58,110 nt of DNA from Amaricoccus sp. (GCF_017993425.1 NZ_JAGOMQ010000028.1:1-58110); one strand, 5' to 3'. Shown: positions 19,973 to 29,725, counted from the stretch's first letter. Notes: generated by a model from the sequence alone, not told the origin. Program-made: numbers and translations.

Positions 19973-20780
19973 CCTCGGATCGGCGTTCCGCTTCCAGCCC
20001 GGCGTCGGCGGTTGCGCCCGGTCCCGCCGACATCTCAAGAGGGCGTCGGCGCGCCTGCCTGGGCTGGCGCGAAGCGCCTGCCGGGGGGCAGGCAGGCGCT
20101 GCCGATGCTGGCGCATCGGCGGGGATGGGGATGGCCGGCGCGTGCCGCTCTGGGCGGGGCGACCGGGCGCAGGGCTTGACGGCCTCGGATCGGCGTTCCG
20201 CTTCCAGCCCGGCGTCGGCGGTTGCGCCGGGACCCGCCGACCTCTCAAGAGGGCGTCGGCGTGCCTGCCTGGGCTGGCGCGAAGCGCCTGCCGGGGGGCA
20301 GGCAGGCGCTGCCGATGCTGGCGCATCGGCGGGGACGGGGGCGGCCGGTGTGCGCCGCTCTGGGCCGGGCGACCGGGCGCAGGGCTTGACGGCCTCGGAT
20401 CGGCGTTCCGCTTCCAGCCCGGCGTCGGCGGTTGCGCCGGGACCCGCCGACCTCTCAAGAGGGCATCGGCGTGCCTGCCTGGGCGGGCGCGAAGCGCCTG
20501 CCGGGAGGCGGGCAGGCGCTGCCGATGCTGGCGCATCGGCGGGGATGGGGGCGGCCGGTGTGCGCCGCTCTGGACGGGGCGACCGGGCGCAGGGCTTGAC
20601 GGCCTCGGATCGGCGTTCCGCTTCCACTCCGGCGTCGGCGGCTGCGCCGGGACCCGCCGACATCTCAAGAGGGCGTCGGCGGGCCTGCCTGGGCGGGCGC
20701 GAAGCGCCTGCCGGGGGGCGGGCAGGCGCTGCCCATGCCGGCGCATCGGCGGGGATGGGGGCGGCCGGCGCGCGCGGTCC
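19973..20780. repeat. Tandem array of about 3.9 copies of a 210-bp repeat
   Basis: CGGCGTTCCGCTTCCA recurs at 19981, 20191, 20401 and 20611, giving a period of exactly 210 bases; copies differ by only a few substitutions and the last is incomplete. Each unit can fold several stems: CGCCGAC..GTCGGCG, GGCGCGAAGCGCC, GCCTGCC..GGCAGGC and GCCGATG CTGGCG CATCGGC. Because 210 is divisible by three, reading frames on both strands stay open through it, but the translations are low-complexity and probably not used. It occupies most of the gap between two permease genes of one operon. Confidence 0.95.
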
Positions 20781-20808
20781 GGGGGGTGGCTATGGGGCGA
20801 GGCGCGGG

Positions 20809-21735
20809 TCACAGGCGGGCCTCGCGGCGGTTGAGGAGGAGGCGGATGGCGAGGACGAGGATCAGGATCGCGCCCTGGGCGCCGATCTGCCAGTCGGGCG
20901 AGAGGCGCAGGAAGGTCAGGAACGAGCTCGCCAGCGTCAGGGTCAGGGCGCCGACGACGGCGCCGATGGCGGAGACGCGGCCGCCGGTGAACTCGCCGCC
21001 GCCGAGGATGACGCCGGCGATGGAGAGGAGCGTATAGCGCAGCGCGATGTTGGCGTCGGCCGAGGTGGCGAGGCCGACGAGGGCGACGCCGGAGAGGGTG
21101 GCGAAGAGCCCGGCGAGCGCGTAGGCGCCGGCGCGCAGGCGCAGCGCCGACCAGCCGGCGCGCACGACGGAGCGCTCGTTGCCGCCGACGCCGCGGACGG
21201 CGACGCCCCAGCTCGAGCGCATGACGAGGAGGTGGGCGACGGCGGCGATGGCGAGGCTGGCGACGATGGCCATCGGCAGGACGGGCGGCTTCGTCGTCAT
21301 CAGCGCGCGCAGCCAGCCCGGCGCGGCGCCGCCCGGCGCGGGCAGCATGAGGACGGCGAGGCCGCCCCAGACGAAGCTCATGCCGAGCGAGACGACGATG
21401 GAGGGCAGGCCCCGCAGGTGGATGAGCGCGCCGAGGGCGGCGTAGACGCCGATTCCGCCGGCGAGGACGAGGAGGCCGAGGAGCGGGGTGTCGTGGAGGA
21501 GCGTCGCGGTCACGCAGGCGACGAAGCTGACGAAGGCGCCGATGGCGAGGTCGAGGTCGTTGACCGCGATGATCAGCATCTGCGCGATGGTGGCGAGCGC
21601 GATCGGCACGGCGAGGTTGAAGAGCAGGTTGAGCCCGACATAGCTCATCGCCCGCGGTTGCAGCCAGAACACCGCCGCGAGCAGCGCGGCGAAGGAGAGG
21701 AGCGGCACCAGGGTTCGCAGTGTGTCGGGCTTCAT
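20809..21735 (-). CDS. Simple-sugar ABC transporter permease (RbsC-like), first permease
   Basis: A 308-residue RbsC-family permease with about 8-10 hydrophobic segments. The signature NDLDLAIGAFVSFVACVTA matches the conserved GxxDLSxGA block near the N-terminus, and GGNERSVVRAGWSALRLRAGA matches the cytoplasmic loop. The operon has two different permeases, as in AI-2/rhamnose or other heteromeric sugar importers. It should follow the ATPase gene directly, but a 1.6-kb foreign-looking gene and a hairpin lie between them. Confidence 0.9.
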   Translation of the reverse strand: MKPDTLRTLVPLLSFAALLAAVFWLQPRAMSYVGLNLLFNLAVPIALATIAQMLIIAVNDLDLAIGAFVSFVACVTATLLHDTPLLGLLVLAGGIGVYAALGALIHLRGLPSIVVSLGMSFVWGGLAVLMLPAPGGAAPGWLRALMTTKPPVLPMAIVASLAIAAVAHLLVMRSSWGVAVRGVGGNERSVVRAGWSALRLRAGAYALAGLFATLSGVALVGLATSADANIALRYTLLSIAGVILGGGEFTGGRVSAIGAVVGALTLTLASSFLTFLRLSPDWQIGAQGAILILVLAIRLLLNRREARL

Positions 21736-21775
21736 GCGGGCTCACCGCTGCGTTTCTGTTTCGCGACCTCGGATG

Positions 21776-21845
21776 TGATCAGTATCCAGCGGATGCCGGC
21801 GGCGTGGTCCACCATCGGGAGGTGGACCGCTGATCCTGATCACGC
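21776..21845. other. Large imperfect inverted repeat after the inserted gene
   Basis: Outer arms GATCAGTATCCAGCGG and CCGCTGATCCTGATC enclose an inner hairpin GGTCCACC-ATCGGGA-GGTGGACC (about 21808-21830). The structure begins immediately past the stop of the unrecognised gene (21846). It could be a terminator shielding the downstream permeases or the scar of an insertion end. The inner TCCACCAT..GG.GGA pattern loosely resembles the palindrome at 58027-58061 beside an insertion sequence. Confidence 0.45.
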
Positions 21846-23465
21846 TCATGTCGCGCCCGTCCGACGATGCGCCGGCATGTCGGACACCACGATCTGCTGC
21901 GTCTGCGGGTCGAAGCAGTAATAGATGCGCAGGCAACGGATCGGATCGCGTGTGTTTCCGCCATTCTTTATGTGCCAGTCGGCTGAGAACCTACGGCCGT
22001 TCCAGTCAAAATCATAGGTGTCTGCACCACAGGAGGCGTTTTGAATTCCATCCATGATCGCCACGTTGCTCATGTTGCCCCAGCCGCCGTTGATCCTTTG
22101 ATCCCGGCCGTCCGTGGCCAGCCAGAGCAGGCAGCGAGCCACCGTCTCGAAGTCCTGATAGAGCGGCTTGCGGGTGCCGCGGTGCGCGTTCGGTGTCAGC
22201 ACCAAACGGCCGGCTAGGTTCTGATCGCTCCAGTCCGCAAGCTCGGACCAACTCGACGGCAAACCGATGTCGTGGTCAGGATCGTTGCCTTTGGATTTCA
22301 GCTGGTCAGTGAGGTACTGTATCCGATACGCGGATTTCTGTGCCTGAGATTCCGAGAGTTCCGCGCGCGCCCGCTCCTTCCCGAATTCCGTAATGTAGTA
22401 GTCCTGTTCAGAACCCAGCGAAGCTACCTGCTTTTCAAGCGCAGCGATCCGGTCGTTCGCGGCGGCGAGCTGATCATTGGCGCTGGCATCCTCGTTCCGA
22501 AGATTTTGCTGGCGCAGTTGCAGGCTGGCGTCCCGGATCGCCGCGAAGGGCAGTACATCGCGGCCAAGCTTGGTTCGCAGGACGCTTTCCTGCGCCGCCA
22601 GCTGCCGCATCCAGCGAGTTGCCCGAGCAGCGCCCTCGGCCGTGTCCAGCTGATTGGCGAGAACGAGGCGGTGGATGTAGGGGTCGGCATCATCGGAGAA
22701 GCCGGGCAGATAAACACGTGCCGCGCCACCGAAGACCGACCTCAACTTACCGAACCGTTGGGTCAGCCGCCAAGTCGCCGCGGGGTGAAGCAGTGCAATA
22801 TGCCCGATGCCCAGCAAGGCACGGCTTAGGGCGGCCGTGTCGAGCGTCGGATGATCCACCTGTCCGCTCTCGGCCAAGGTCACCACAAAGATGGGCAGTT
22901 GCCGGAACGGATCGATCAGATAGTCGATCAGGTCCTCGGCGTCTGCCTCGGTCTCATGGACGGTTGGCGCTACGGAGAGCGGCTTCTTGCCGCTGATCAG
23001 GCTGCAATTCCCGACGACCTGCTGTATGAAACCCGGCGTGTGCGGCTCGATCTGCAGGTCGGCTTCAGGCGTGCTGACCAGCAATCGAGCGCTGAATTTT
23101 GCGGGCTGTTCGGGAAGCAGACCAATGACAACCTCCGTGGTCCATGCCCGTTCGGCGACGGTCTTATCCGGGTCGTCGGCGCGGATGGCCCAGAGGTCGG
23201 ACGTGCCTGACTGGAGACGCACGCAGGTGCTGTTCCGCCCGCCCGACAGGTAATCGAAGGACTTGCGCTCCCACGCCTCGGGCGGCAGCTGACCACCACA
23301 GCGTTTCTGTGCCCATCTCAGCACTTCCCTGATGGCGGTGTTGGCGACAGCTGCGGGTTCGTCTCCCGGAATCCAGCCGGCGACGCGGAGCACCTCGTGC
23401 TCGCGCACGACGCGCCGCATGCGGCTTGCCAGCGGCGAAAGAGCGTCGGTCATGTTGTTGGTCAT
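21846..23465 (-). CDS. Large unrecognised protein inserted in sugar ABC operon
   Basis: A 539-residue soluble protein. Residues 1-300 form a mixed alpha/beta region (notable strings [20 protein letters not shown] and [20 protein letters not shown]). Residues about 300-385 are a probable coiled coil rich in A, L, Q and E ([20 protein letters not shown]). Residues about 390-539 form a compact C-terminal domain ending [20 protein letters not shown] and [18 protein letters not shown]. It has no membrane segment and no motif I can name. Its ATG overlaps the ATPase stop as ATGA, so it is translated from the operon mRNA. Base composition is clearly less GC-rich than its neighbours. The context is that of a cargo gene; sensor-coil-effector layouts occur in defence and toxin proteins, but this is inference only. 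Confidence 0.8.
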   Translation of the reverse strand: MTNNMTDALSPLASRMRRVVREHEVLRVAGWIPGDEPAAVANTAIREVLRWAQKRCGGQLPPEAWERKSFDYLSGGRNSTCVRLQSGTSDLWAIRADDPDKTVAERAWTTEVVIGLLPEQPAKFSARLLVSTPEADLQIEPHTPGFIQQVVGNCSLISGKKPLSVAPTVHETEADAEDLIDYLIDPFRQLPIFVVTLAESGQVDHPTLDTAALSRALLGIGHIALLHPAATWRLTQRFGKLRSVFGGAARVYLPGFSDDADPYIHRLVLANQLDTAEGAARATRWMRQLAAQESVLRTKLGRDVLPFAAIRDASLQLRQQNLRNEDASANDQLAAANDRIAALEKQVASLGSEQDYYITEFGKERARAELSESQAQKSAYRIQYLTDQLKSKGNDPDHDIGLPSSWSELADWSDQNLAGRLVLTPNAHRGTRKPLYQDFETVARCLLWLATDGRDQRINGGWGNMSNVAIMDGIQNASCGADTYDFDWNGRRFSADWHIKNGGNTRDPIRCLRIYYCFDPQTQQIVVSDMPAHRRTGAT

Positions 23466-24883
23466 GCGGCGGCGCCCTGGAAGGAGGCGGCGAGGATCGC
23501 CGCCTCGGTGACGCCGGCGCCCTCGAGCTCGGCGACGACGCGGCCGTTGCGATAGACGTAGACGCGGTCGCAGAGGGTGACCTCGTCCATCTCGGTCGAG
23601 TGCCAGAGGAAGGTGCGGCCCGCCTCGGCCTCGGCGCGCAGGCGCGCATAGACCTCCTGCTTGGTGCCGACGTCGACGCCGCGCATCGGGTCGTCCATCA
23701 GCACCAGCGGCGCCCGCGTGCCGAGGGCGCGGGCGAAGAGCGCCTTCTGCTGGTTGCCGCCGGAGAGGGAGGTTATCGGCGCGGCCATGTCGGGCGTGCG
23801 GATGCCGAGCCGCGCGCGCCAGTCCTCGCCGAAGGCCGCCTCGGCGGCGCGGTCGAGGAGGCCGCGGCGGGCGAGGTCGGGCAGCACGGAGGCGGTGGCG
23901 TTCCTCAGGATCGACCAGCCGGGGAAGACGCCGTCGTTGACGCGGTCGCCGGCGACGAAGGCGACGCGGGCGCCGCCGCCGCGCCAGTCGCCGGAGAGGC
24001 CGAGATAGAGCCGGCGCAGCGCGGCGCTCTGGCCGTGGCCGGCGAGCCCGGCGAGGCCGACGATCTCGCCGCGGCCGGCGCGCAGCCCGTCGCGGTCGAG
24101 GACGGTCGCGCCGGCCGCGACGCCGGCGCGGGCCGCGGCGTGGCGGCCGGCGACGCTGCCCATGGCGGCGACGAGGGCGCGGGCGTCGAAGCCGCCCGCC
24201 GGGCGCTCGGCGACGACGCGGCCGTCCTTCATCACGACGATGCGGTCGCAGACGCCGAGGACCTCGGAGAGGATGTGGCTGATGAAGACGACCGCGCCGC
24301 CGGCGGCGACGAAGCGGCGGATATGGGCGAGGAGCTCGGCCGCGCGGCTGGCGTCGAGCGAGGAGGTGGGCTCGTCGAGGATGACGAGGCGGGGGGCGGG
24401 GCCGATCGGCAGGAAGGCGATGGCGATCTCGGCCATCTGGCGCTGGGCGATGGTCAGCTCGGCGAGGCCCGCGCCGGGGACGACGCCGTGGCCGGGGAAG
24501 ATCGCGTCGAGCATGGCGGCGACCGCGGCGCCGGCGCGGCCGCGCCAGCCGATGCCGGGCGGGCCGGCGCGGAGCACGCGGACGTTCTCGGCCACGGTGA
24601 GATTCGGGCAGAGCGACAGCTCCTGGAACACCGAGCGCAGGCCCGCCGCCTGCGCCTCGGCGACGGCGTAGCCCGCGACCTCGCGCCCGTCGACGAGGAC
24701 GCGCCCGGCATCGGGCGCCACGCCGCCGTTCAGCACGCCGACGAGGGTCGACTTGCCGGCGCCGTTATGGCCGACGAGGCCGACGCATTCGCCGGGCGCG
24801 ACGGAGAAGTCGACGCCGTCGAGGGCGCGGACCGCGCCGAAGGCCCGGGCGGCCCCGGCCGTCGCGATGACCGGGGCCGGCAT
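23462..24883 (-). CDS. Sugar ABC transporter ATP-binding protein (RbsA-like, two domains)
   Basis: A 473-residue tandem ATPase. The first domain has Walker [10 protein letters not shown] and Walker [13 protein letters not shown], with a diverged signature ([12 protein letters not shown]). The second has a degenerate P-loop region ([14 protein letters not shown]) as in RbsA proteins, a clear signature [16 protein letters not shown] and [16 protein letters not shown]. It is slightly shorter than most RbsA proteins, near 500. Start ATG 24883 is five bases after the binding-protein stop. Its own stop overlaps the start of the inserted gene by four bases. Confidence 0.92.
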   Translation of the reverse strand: MPAPVIATAGAARAFGAVRALDGVDFSVAPGECVGLVGHNGAGKSTLVGVLNGGVAPDAGRVLVDGREVAGYAVAEAQAAGLRSVFQELSLCPNLTVAENVRVLRAGPPGIGWRGRAGAAVAAMLDAIFPGHGVVPGAGLAELTIAQRQMAEIAIAFLPIGPAPRLVILDEPTSSLDASRAAELLAHIRRFVAAGGAVVFISHILSEVLGVCDRIVVMKDGRVVAERPAGGFDARALVAAMGSVAGRHAAARAGVAAGATVLDRDGLRAGRGEIVGLAGLAGHGQSAALRRLYLGLSGDWRGGGARVAFVAGDRVNDGVFPGWSILRNATASVLPDLARRGLLDRAAEAAFGEDWRARLGIRTPDMAAPITSLSGGNQQKALFARALGTRAPLVLMDDPMRGVDVGTKQEVYARLRAEAEAGRTFLWHSTEMDEVTLCDRVYVYRNGRVVAELEGAGVTEAAILAASFQGAAA

Positions 24884-24888
24884 TCGGC

Positions 24889-25899
24889 TCAGCTCGCGCC
24901 GCCGATGACCTTGGCCGCGTCCTCCTGGGTGTACTCGACGTTGGCGACGCCGCCGGCCTGGGTGGTGGCGAGGTTCTGCTCGAGGTTGTCCTGGTCGATG
25001 CGCAGGAACGGCACGGTCAGGTCCTTCGGCACCTCCTTGCCGTCGAGGATCGCCTGGGCGACCCAGAAGGCGAGGGTGGAGACGCCCGGGGCGATCGAGA
25101 CGGACATGGTCTCGTAGCCGGAGGCGTCCTTCTGCTCCTTCCACCAGGCGAGCTCGTCCTGGCGGTTGCCCATGATGATCGTCGGCATCGGCCGCCCGGC
25201 GGCGGCGAAGGCCTGCGCCGCGCCGTAGCCGTCGCCGCCCTGCGTCACCACGGCGACGATGTCCTGCGGCAGCGAGGGCAGGATGCCGGCGACCGCCTTC
25301 TGCGCCACGTCCTGGGCCCAGTCGCCGTGGACGGAGCCGACGATCTCGAACTTGCCGGTCTCGGCGACGCCCTCGTGGATGCCGGCCGAGATCTCGTCGT
25401 CGACGAAGACGCCGGCGAGGCCGCGGATCTCGAGGAGCTTGCCGCCGTCGGGCAGCTTGTCGGCGAGGTAGAGCACCTCGTCCTTGCCCATCTGGTGGAA
25501 GTCGACGGCGATGCGCCAGGCGCAGGGCTCGGTGACGATGCCGTCGAAGGAGACGACGACGATGCCGGCGTCGCAGGCCTCCCTGACCGCGCCGTTGAGC
25601 GCGGTGGGCGAGGCGGCGTTGAGGACGATGGCGTCGTAGCCTTGCAGGATCATGTTCTGGATCTGCGCGGCCTGCTCGGTGGCCTGGTTCTCGGCGGTGG
25701 TGAAGGGGTCCGCCGCGGCGACGATGCCGGCCTCGACGGCGGGCCTGGTCACGGTGTCCCAGCTCGTCAGCATCGCCTGGCGCCAGGAGTTGCCGGCGTA
25801 GTTGTTGGAGAGCGCGATGCGCTTGCCGGAGGTGTCGGCGAGGGCGGCGGCGGCGGCGAGCATGGCGGCTCCCGCCAGCAGGAGCGTGCGTGCGGTCAT
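24889..25899 (-). CDS. Sugar ABC transporter periplasmic binding protein (type 1 fold)
   Basis: A 336-residue RbsB-like binding protein with a signal peptide (about residues 1-21, LAAAAALA then DTSG). The early [19 protein letters not shown] and the [17 protein letters not shown] and [20 protein letters not shown] segments are type 1 sugar-binding features. It is the first gene of the leftward operon; AGGGGAGG lies upstream of the start, with a plausible promoter at 25948-25977. The ligand is unknown: a pentose, hexose or polyol. Confidence 0.9.
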   Translation of the reverse strand: MTARTLLLAGAAMLAAAAALADTSGKRIALSNNYAGNSWRQAMLTSWDTVTRPAVEAGIVAAADPFTTAENQATEQAAQIQNMILQGYDAIVLNAASPTALNGAVREACDAGIVVVSFDGIVTEPCAWRIAVDFHQMGKDEVLYLADKLPDGGKLLEIRGLAGVFVDDEISAGIHEGVAETGKFEIVGSVHGDWAQDVAQKAVAGILPSLPQDIVAVVTQGGDGYGAAQAFAAAGRPMPTIIMGNRQDELAWWKEQKDASGYETMSVSIAPGVSTLAFWVAQAILDGKEVPKDLTVPFLRIDQDNLEQNLATTQAGGVANVEYTQEDAAKVIGGAS

Positions 25900-25947
25900 G
25901 GTGGTCCTCCCCTGGAGCTCCGCCTTCCGTCGGGCGGATGCCGCGGC

Positions 25948-25977
25948 AGCCTAAGGGATAGCCGGGCTCACGGTAAA
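25948..25977 (-). promoter_or_regulatory. Putative promoter of sugar ABC operon
   Basis: On the minus strand, TTTACC (25972-25977) and TAGGCT (25948-25953) are 18 bases apart, about 50 bases before the binding-protein start. The TAGGCT form is common for -10 boxes in high-GC alphaproteobacteria. Confidence 0.45.
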
Positions 25978-26031
25978 GTCCCGTGCGCGGGCCTCTTGCG
26001 GCGGGGCGGGCCGGCGGCGAGAATGCGGGCC

Positions 26032-26244
26032 ATGAGGAAGGGCCGGACCGACATCAACAGCGAGAGCGACGTCTCGGGGAGCCTGCAGATCGGGCCGACC
26101 TCGCTCGGGATGGTGCGCATCTTCGTGGAGACCGCGACGGGCGGCTTCCCGCTCGACTTCGAGCCGGAGGAGGCCGAGGAGATCGCCGAGGAGCTGCGCG
26201 CCGCCGCCCAGCGGGCGCGCGCGGGCGGCAAGCCGCGGCGCTGA
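26032..26244 (+). CDS. Small conserved protein, DUF6324-like
   Basis: A 70-residue acidic protein: [20 protein letters not shown], then [20 protein letters not shown] and [18 protein letters not shown] recall this pattern from a short uncharacterised family of Rhodobacterales (DUF6324), mainly from the [14 protein letters not shown] and [14 protein letters not shown] strings; the name should be checked. No role is known. An alternative ATG lies nine bases upstream at 26023; neither has a strong ribosome-binding site. Confidence 0.7.
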   Translation: MRKGRTDINSESDVSGSLQIGPTSLGMVRIFVETATGGFPLDFEPEEAEEIAEELRAAAQRARAGGKPRR

Positions 26245-26302
26245 GCCGGGGCGACGGAGTCGGGGCGACGGCGCGGGCCGTGGCGGGCGCTTCCGGGTGG
26301 CG

Positions 26303-26755
26303 CTATCCCGGCTCGCCGAGGCCGGGCGTCGGGTCGGCGAGGGTGGCGAGGCGGCTGGCGGCGAGGCGGGCGAAGCGGAGGCTGAGGGCCTTGCGGCGGG
26401 CGCCGGGGAGGGGGGTGTCCAGCGCCATGCGGGCGATCTCGGCGCCCCAGGCGTCGGCGACGATCAGCCCGGCCTCGGGGGGCAGCAGGTCGGTGGGGAA
26501 CTCGGCGTCGACCGCCCAGAAGAAGCGGTCGCACCAGTCGAGGTAGCCCGTCCACTTGCGGTCGGAGACGAAGTCGGCGCGGGAGGACTTGCACTCGACG
26601 ATCCAGACCTCGCCCCTCGGGCCGAGGGCGATGACGTCGACGCGGAGCCCGGAGGCGAGGACCAGCTCGCAGAGCGGCGCGAAGTCCCAGGAGCGCAGCA
26701 GGCGGCAGACGCCGCGGGCGAGGCGGAAGCCGGGGGCGAGATCGGGCGCGGGCAT
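26303..26755 (-). CDS. mmcB: MmcB family DNA repair protein
   Basis: A 150-residue PD-(D/E)xK nuclease-fold protein of the MmcB family (damage-inducible in Caulobacter, named for mitomycin C sensitivity). The nuclease-like core is visible as LRVDVIALGPRGEVWIVECK (Asp, then ExK), followed by DRKWTGYLDWCDRFFWAVDA. Start ATG 26755 (MPAPDLAPGF) is preferred; the frame is open 30 codons upstream through low-complexity sequence that overlaps repeat copy B. It stands alone and convergent to the small DUF6324-like gene. Confidence 0.88.
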   Translation of the reverse strand: MPAPDLAPGFRLARGVCRLLRSWDFAPLCELVLASGLRVDVIALGPRGEVWIVECKSSRADFVSDRKWTGYLDWCDRFFWAVDAEFPTDLLPPEAGLIVADAWGAEIARMALDTPLPGARRKALSLRFARLAASRLATLADPTPGLGEPG

Positions 26756-26806
26756 GGCCGCGATGATCCGCCGCGCCGCCGCCGCCGTCAAGCCCGCGGG
26801 CGGGGA

Positions 26807-26832
26807 GTCCCACAGGGGGACATGGGGCAAGC
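26807..26832 (+). repeat. Short hairpin repeat, copy B
   Basis: GTCCCACAGGGGGACATGGG then GCAAGC matches copy A at 10375-10400 at 22 of 26 positions and keeps a GTCCC/GGGAC stem. It lies in the divergent gap between mmcB and ctaD. Like copy A it opens an ATG-GG-CAA-GC string. Confidence 0.45.
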
Positions 26833-26926
26833 ACTTGACGCGCAAGGGTTATCCCGACGGCCGCGCGCCTTGCCGCGGCGCCGTCGCGCCGGCGCCGAAA
26901 GATCCTGTCGGGACGCGAAGTGACGC

Positions 26927-26955
26927 TTGAGGCCGGCCGCCCTACGGGCTAGACA
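26927..26955 (+). promoter_or_regulatory. Putative promoter of ctaD
   Basis: TTGAGG (26927-26932) and TAGACA (26950-26955) are separated by 17 bases, 57 bases before the ctaD start. Confidence 0.5.
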
Positions 26956-27012
26956 GGACGAGGCGGCGCGCCTCAAGGCGGGCGTGCGGCCGCGCGTTCC
27001 GAGGAGAGAGCC

Positions 27013-28671
27013 ATGGCCGACGCCGCCCACAGCCACGCCCACGACCACGCCCATGGCTCGCCCGGCTTCTTCACCAGGTGGTTCATGTCGACGAACCACA
27101 AGGACATCGGCATCCTCTACCTCGTCACCGCCGCGGCGCTCGGGTTCGTCTCGGTGCTGATGACGGTCTACATGCGGCTCGAGCTGATGCAGCCGGGCGT
27201 GCAGTTCATGCTCCAGGACGGCGTGCCGAACGGGCACCTGTGGAACGTGCTGATCACCGGCCACGGCATCCTGATGATGTTCTTCGTGGTCATTCCGGCG
27301 CTCTTCGGGGGCTTCGGCAACTACTTCATGCCGCTGATGATCGGCGCGCCGGACATGGCGTTCCCGCGGATGAACAACCTGAGCTACTGGCTCTACGTCG
27401 CGGGCTCGTCGCTCGCGGTGGTGTCGCTCTTCGTGCCGGGGGGCGGCGGCGAGCCGGGGTCGGGCGTCGGCTGGGTGCTCTATCCGCCGCTCTCGACGAC
27501 CGAGCAGGGCATGTCGATGGACCTGGCGATCTTCGCGGTCCACCTCTCGGGCGCCTCGTCGATCCTCGGCGCCATCAACATGATCACCACCTTCCTCAAC
27601 ATGCGCGCGCCGGGGATGACGCTGCTCAAGGCGCCGCTCTTCGTGTGGTCGATCGTGGTGACGGCGTTCCTGATCCTGCTGGCGCTGCCGGTGCTCGCGG
27701 GCGCGATCACCATGCTGCTCACCGACCGCAACTTCGGCACGACGTTCTTCTCGGCCGACGGCGGCGGCGACCCGATCCTCTACCAGCACATCCTGTGGTT
27801 CTTCGGGCATCCGGAGGTCTACATCGTGATCGTGCCGGGCTTCGGCATCATCAGCCACGTGATCTCGACCTTCTCGCGCAAGCCGATCTTCGGCTACCTG
27901 CCGATGGTGTTCGCGATGATCGCGATCGGCGCGCTCGGCTTCGTGGTCTGGGCGCACCACATGTACACGGTCGGCATGTCGGTGACCCAGCAGGCCTACT
28001 TCATGCTGGCGACGATGGTGATCGCGGTGCCGACGGGCATCAAGATCTTCAGCTGGATCGCCACGATGTGGGGCGGCTCGGTCGAGTTCAGGACGCCGAT
28101 GCTGTTCGCGATCGGGTTCATCTTCCTCTTCACCGTCGGCGGCGTGACGGGCGTGGTGCTGAGCCAGGCGGCCATCGACCGGGCCTATCACGACACCTAT
28201 TACGTGGTGGCGCATTTCCACTACGTGATGAGCCTCGGCGCGGTGTTCGCGATCTTCGCCGGCCTCTACTACTGGATCGGCAAGATGAGCGGCCGGCAGT
28301 ATCCGGAATGGGCCGGGCGGCTGCATTTCTGGCTGTTCTTCATCGGCGCCAACGTTACCTTCTTCCCGCAGCACTTCCTCGGGCGGCAGGGGATGCCGCG
28401 GCGCTACATCGACTATCCCGAGCAGTTCGCGCTCTGGAACTTCGTGTCGTCGATGGGCGCCTTCCTCTCCTTCGCCTCGTTCCTGTTCTTCTTCGGGGTG
28501 ATGTGGTACACGCTTCGCCACGGCCAGCGGGTGACCGATCCGCAGTACTGGGGCCCGCAGCCCGATCCGACGCTGGAATGGACGCTGCCGAACCCGCCGC
28601 CCGAGCACACGTTCGAGACGCTGCCGACCCCCGACATGTGGGACCATCGCGGCGGCGCCCACGGCCACTGA
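27013..28671 (+). CDS. ctaD: Cytochrome c oxidase subunit I (aa3-type)
   Basis: A 552-residue, twelve-helix haem-copper oxidase subunit carrying haem a, haem a3 and CuB. Visible are the low-spin haem histidine in [12 protein letters not shown], the CuB/Tyr motif [10 protein letters not shown], the CuB histidines in VWAHHMYT, and the haem histidines in [16 protein letters not shown]- and D-channel residues suit an A-type oxidase. A His-rich N-terminus ([10 protein letters not shown]) is unusual but short. GAGGAGAG precedes the ATG. Subunits II and III are not adjacent, as in several Rhodobacterales where one ctaD copy stands apart. Confidence 0.97.
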   Translation: MADAAHSHAHDHAHGSPGFFTRWFMSTNHKDIGILYLVTAAALGFVSVLMTVYMRLELMQPGVQFMLQDGVPNGHLWNVLITGHGILMMFFVVIPALFGGFGNYFMPLMIGAPDMAFPRMNNLSYWLYVAGSSLAVVSLFVPGGGGEPGSGVGWVLYPPLSTTEQGMSMDLAIFAVHLSGASSILGAINMITTFLNMRAPGMTLLKAPLFVWSIVVTAFLILLALPVLAGAITMLLTDRNFGTTFFSADGGGDPILYQHILWFFGHPEVYIVIVPGFGIISHVISTFSRKPIFGYLPMVFAMIAIGALGFVVWAHHMYTVGMSVTQQAYFMLATMVIAVPTGIKIFSWIATMWGGSVEFRTPMLFAIGFIFLFTVGGVTGVVLSQAAIDRAYHDTYYVVAHFHYVMSLGAVFAIFAGLYYWIGKMSGRQYPEWAGRLHFWLFFIGANVTFFPQHFLGRQGMPRRYIDYPEQFALWNFVSSMGAFLSFASFLFFFGVMWYTLRHGQRVTDPQYWGPQPDPTLEWTLPNPPPEHTFETLPTPDMWDHRGGAHGH

Positions 28672-28676
28672 GGGCG

Positions 28677-29231
28677 GTGGCCACGGGCCGGCAGGACGAT
28701 GATTGCGGGGCGGCCGGCGACGGCCGCCCCGATCCGTTCGGGCGGGCGGATCCGCCGGTGCTGGCGCTGACCTTGTGGCCGAACCGCTCGCTGTCGCGGC
28801 GGGGCTTCGTCCGGGTGGTGGGCGCGGTGGGGGTCGGGGCGGCGCTGCTGCTGGCGCCGTTCCTCGGGACGCCGGCGGTCTGGGGGCTCGCGCCCTTCGC
28901 GGCGATCGCGCCGGTGGCGCTCTATCTCGCGATCCGCCGCAGCTACGCCGACGGGCGGCTGACGGAGGAGCTGCGGCTCTGGCCCGACCTCATCACCGTC
29001 GAGCGGCGCGAGCCGCGGGGGGCGGTGCGGCGCTGGCACGCCGATCCGCACTGGGTGCGGCTGCGGCTGATCGACGACGCGCCGGTGGAGAAGTACCTGA
29101 CGCTGACGGGCAACGGCCGCGAGATCGAGCTCGGGGCCTTCCTGAGCCCCGGCGAGCGCGAGGCGCTCTACCGCGACCTGCGCGCCGCGCTGGGGCGGCT
29201 GCGCCCGGCGGGCGTGGTTTTCGGCGGCTGA
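28677..29231 (+). CDS. DUF2244 family membrane protein
   Basis: A 184-residue protein with two close transmembrane helices (about residues 45-85, RVVGAVGVGAALLLAPFLGT and WGLAPFAAIAPVALYLAIRR) and a C-terminal cytoplasmic domain with the family's LWPDLITVERREPRG and LTGNGREIELGAFLSPGERE strings. The GTG start lies five bases after the ctaD stop, so it is probably co-transcribed. DUF2244 proteins are often linked to oxidase or cytochrome genes; their role is unproven. Confidence 0.8.
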   Translation: MATGRQDDDCGAAGDGRPDPFGRADPPVLALTLWPNRSLSRRGFVRVVGAVGVGAALLLAPFLGTPAVWGLAPFAAIAPVALYLAIRRSYADGRLTEELRLWPDLITVERREPRGAVRRWHADPHWVRLRLIDDAPVEKYLTLTGNGREIELGAFLSPGEREALYRDLRAALGRLRPAGVVFGG

Positions 29232-29306
29232 GGGGAGCGCGGGCGAGGCGGCCGGTCCTTCTGGCGGCGGCGCTGGCCCCGGCGGCGGCTGTGTCCCCTC
29301 CCCGCC

Positions 29307-29407
29307 GGTGCGCCAGCATCGGCGACGCCTGCCCGCGGCAGGCGCTTCGCGCCGGCCAGCGCAGGCGCCCCGCTCTGGCGATGTCGGCCCGGCAAGGGCG
29401 CAATCGC
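29307..29407 (-). repeat. Diverged relative of the 210-bp repeat, inverted
   Basis: Relative to the array at 19973-20780 this is the reverse complement: TGCGCCAGCATCGGC and GGCAGGCGCTTCGCGCC are exact or nearly exact, followed by a GATGTCGG block and a decayed end. It sits in the 308-base gap after the DUF2244 gene; nothing else is recognised there up to 29520. Confidence 0.6.
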
Positions 29408-29539
29408 TTAGGCATGGCAGGAGGCGCGGGGCGGATCCGGGGCGATCGCCGGAGCCGAGTCACGCGGCGGTAACGCAGGGGGCGGCAGAAGGGCGGGGAC
29501 GCCGGCGGGAAGCCGGCGCGACCGACAGGAGCCGCCGTC

Positions 29540-29722
29540 ATGCCCATGCCGCATCCCCCGATCGTCCCGGCTTCCGCGCCCCTGCGCCCCCGGCAGGACG
29601 AGGCGCGCGCGACGCCGTGGCTGGTGGCCATGCTGGCGCTGGTGGTGGCGAGCGCCTTCGTGGCGGACGTGGGCGTTCCCGCGCGGGTCGAGCCCGGGGC
29701 GCTGGGCGCCGCCCTGCGCTAA
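29540..29722 (+). CDS. Hypothetical small single-span membrane protein
   Basis: A 60-residue open frame with AGGAG nine bases before the ATG and one probable membrane helix (WLVAMLALVVASAFVADVG, about residues 27-45). The N-terminus is Pro-rich. The good ribosome-binding site and hydrophobic helix favour a real gene, but there is no family match and the sequence is short. Confidence 0.4.
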   Translation: MPMPHPPIVPASAPLRPRQDEARATPWLVAMLALVVASAFVADVGVPARVEPGALGAALR

Positions 29723-29725
29723 AGC

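Noticed and set aside
19821-20663. N-terminal extension of the second permease through the 210-bp repeats
   Set aside because: The frame is open only because the period is divisible by three; the translation is Pro/Ala/Arg-rich and the permease has a good start at 19820.
19973-20780. CRISPR array
   Set aside because: Repeats are 210 bases, contiguous and nearly identical with no unique spacers, and no cas genes are present.
22272-22829. Plus-strand gene opposite the inserted coiled-coil gene
   Set aside because: Shadow frame; no start signal and no recognisable domain.
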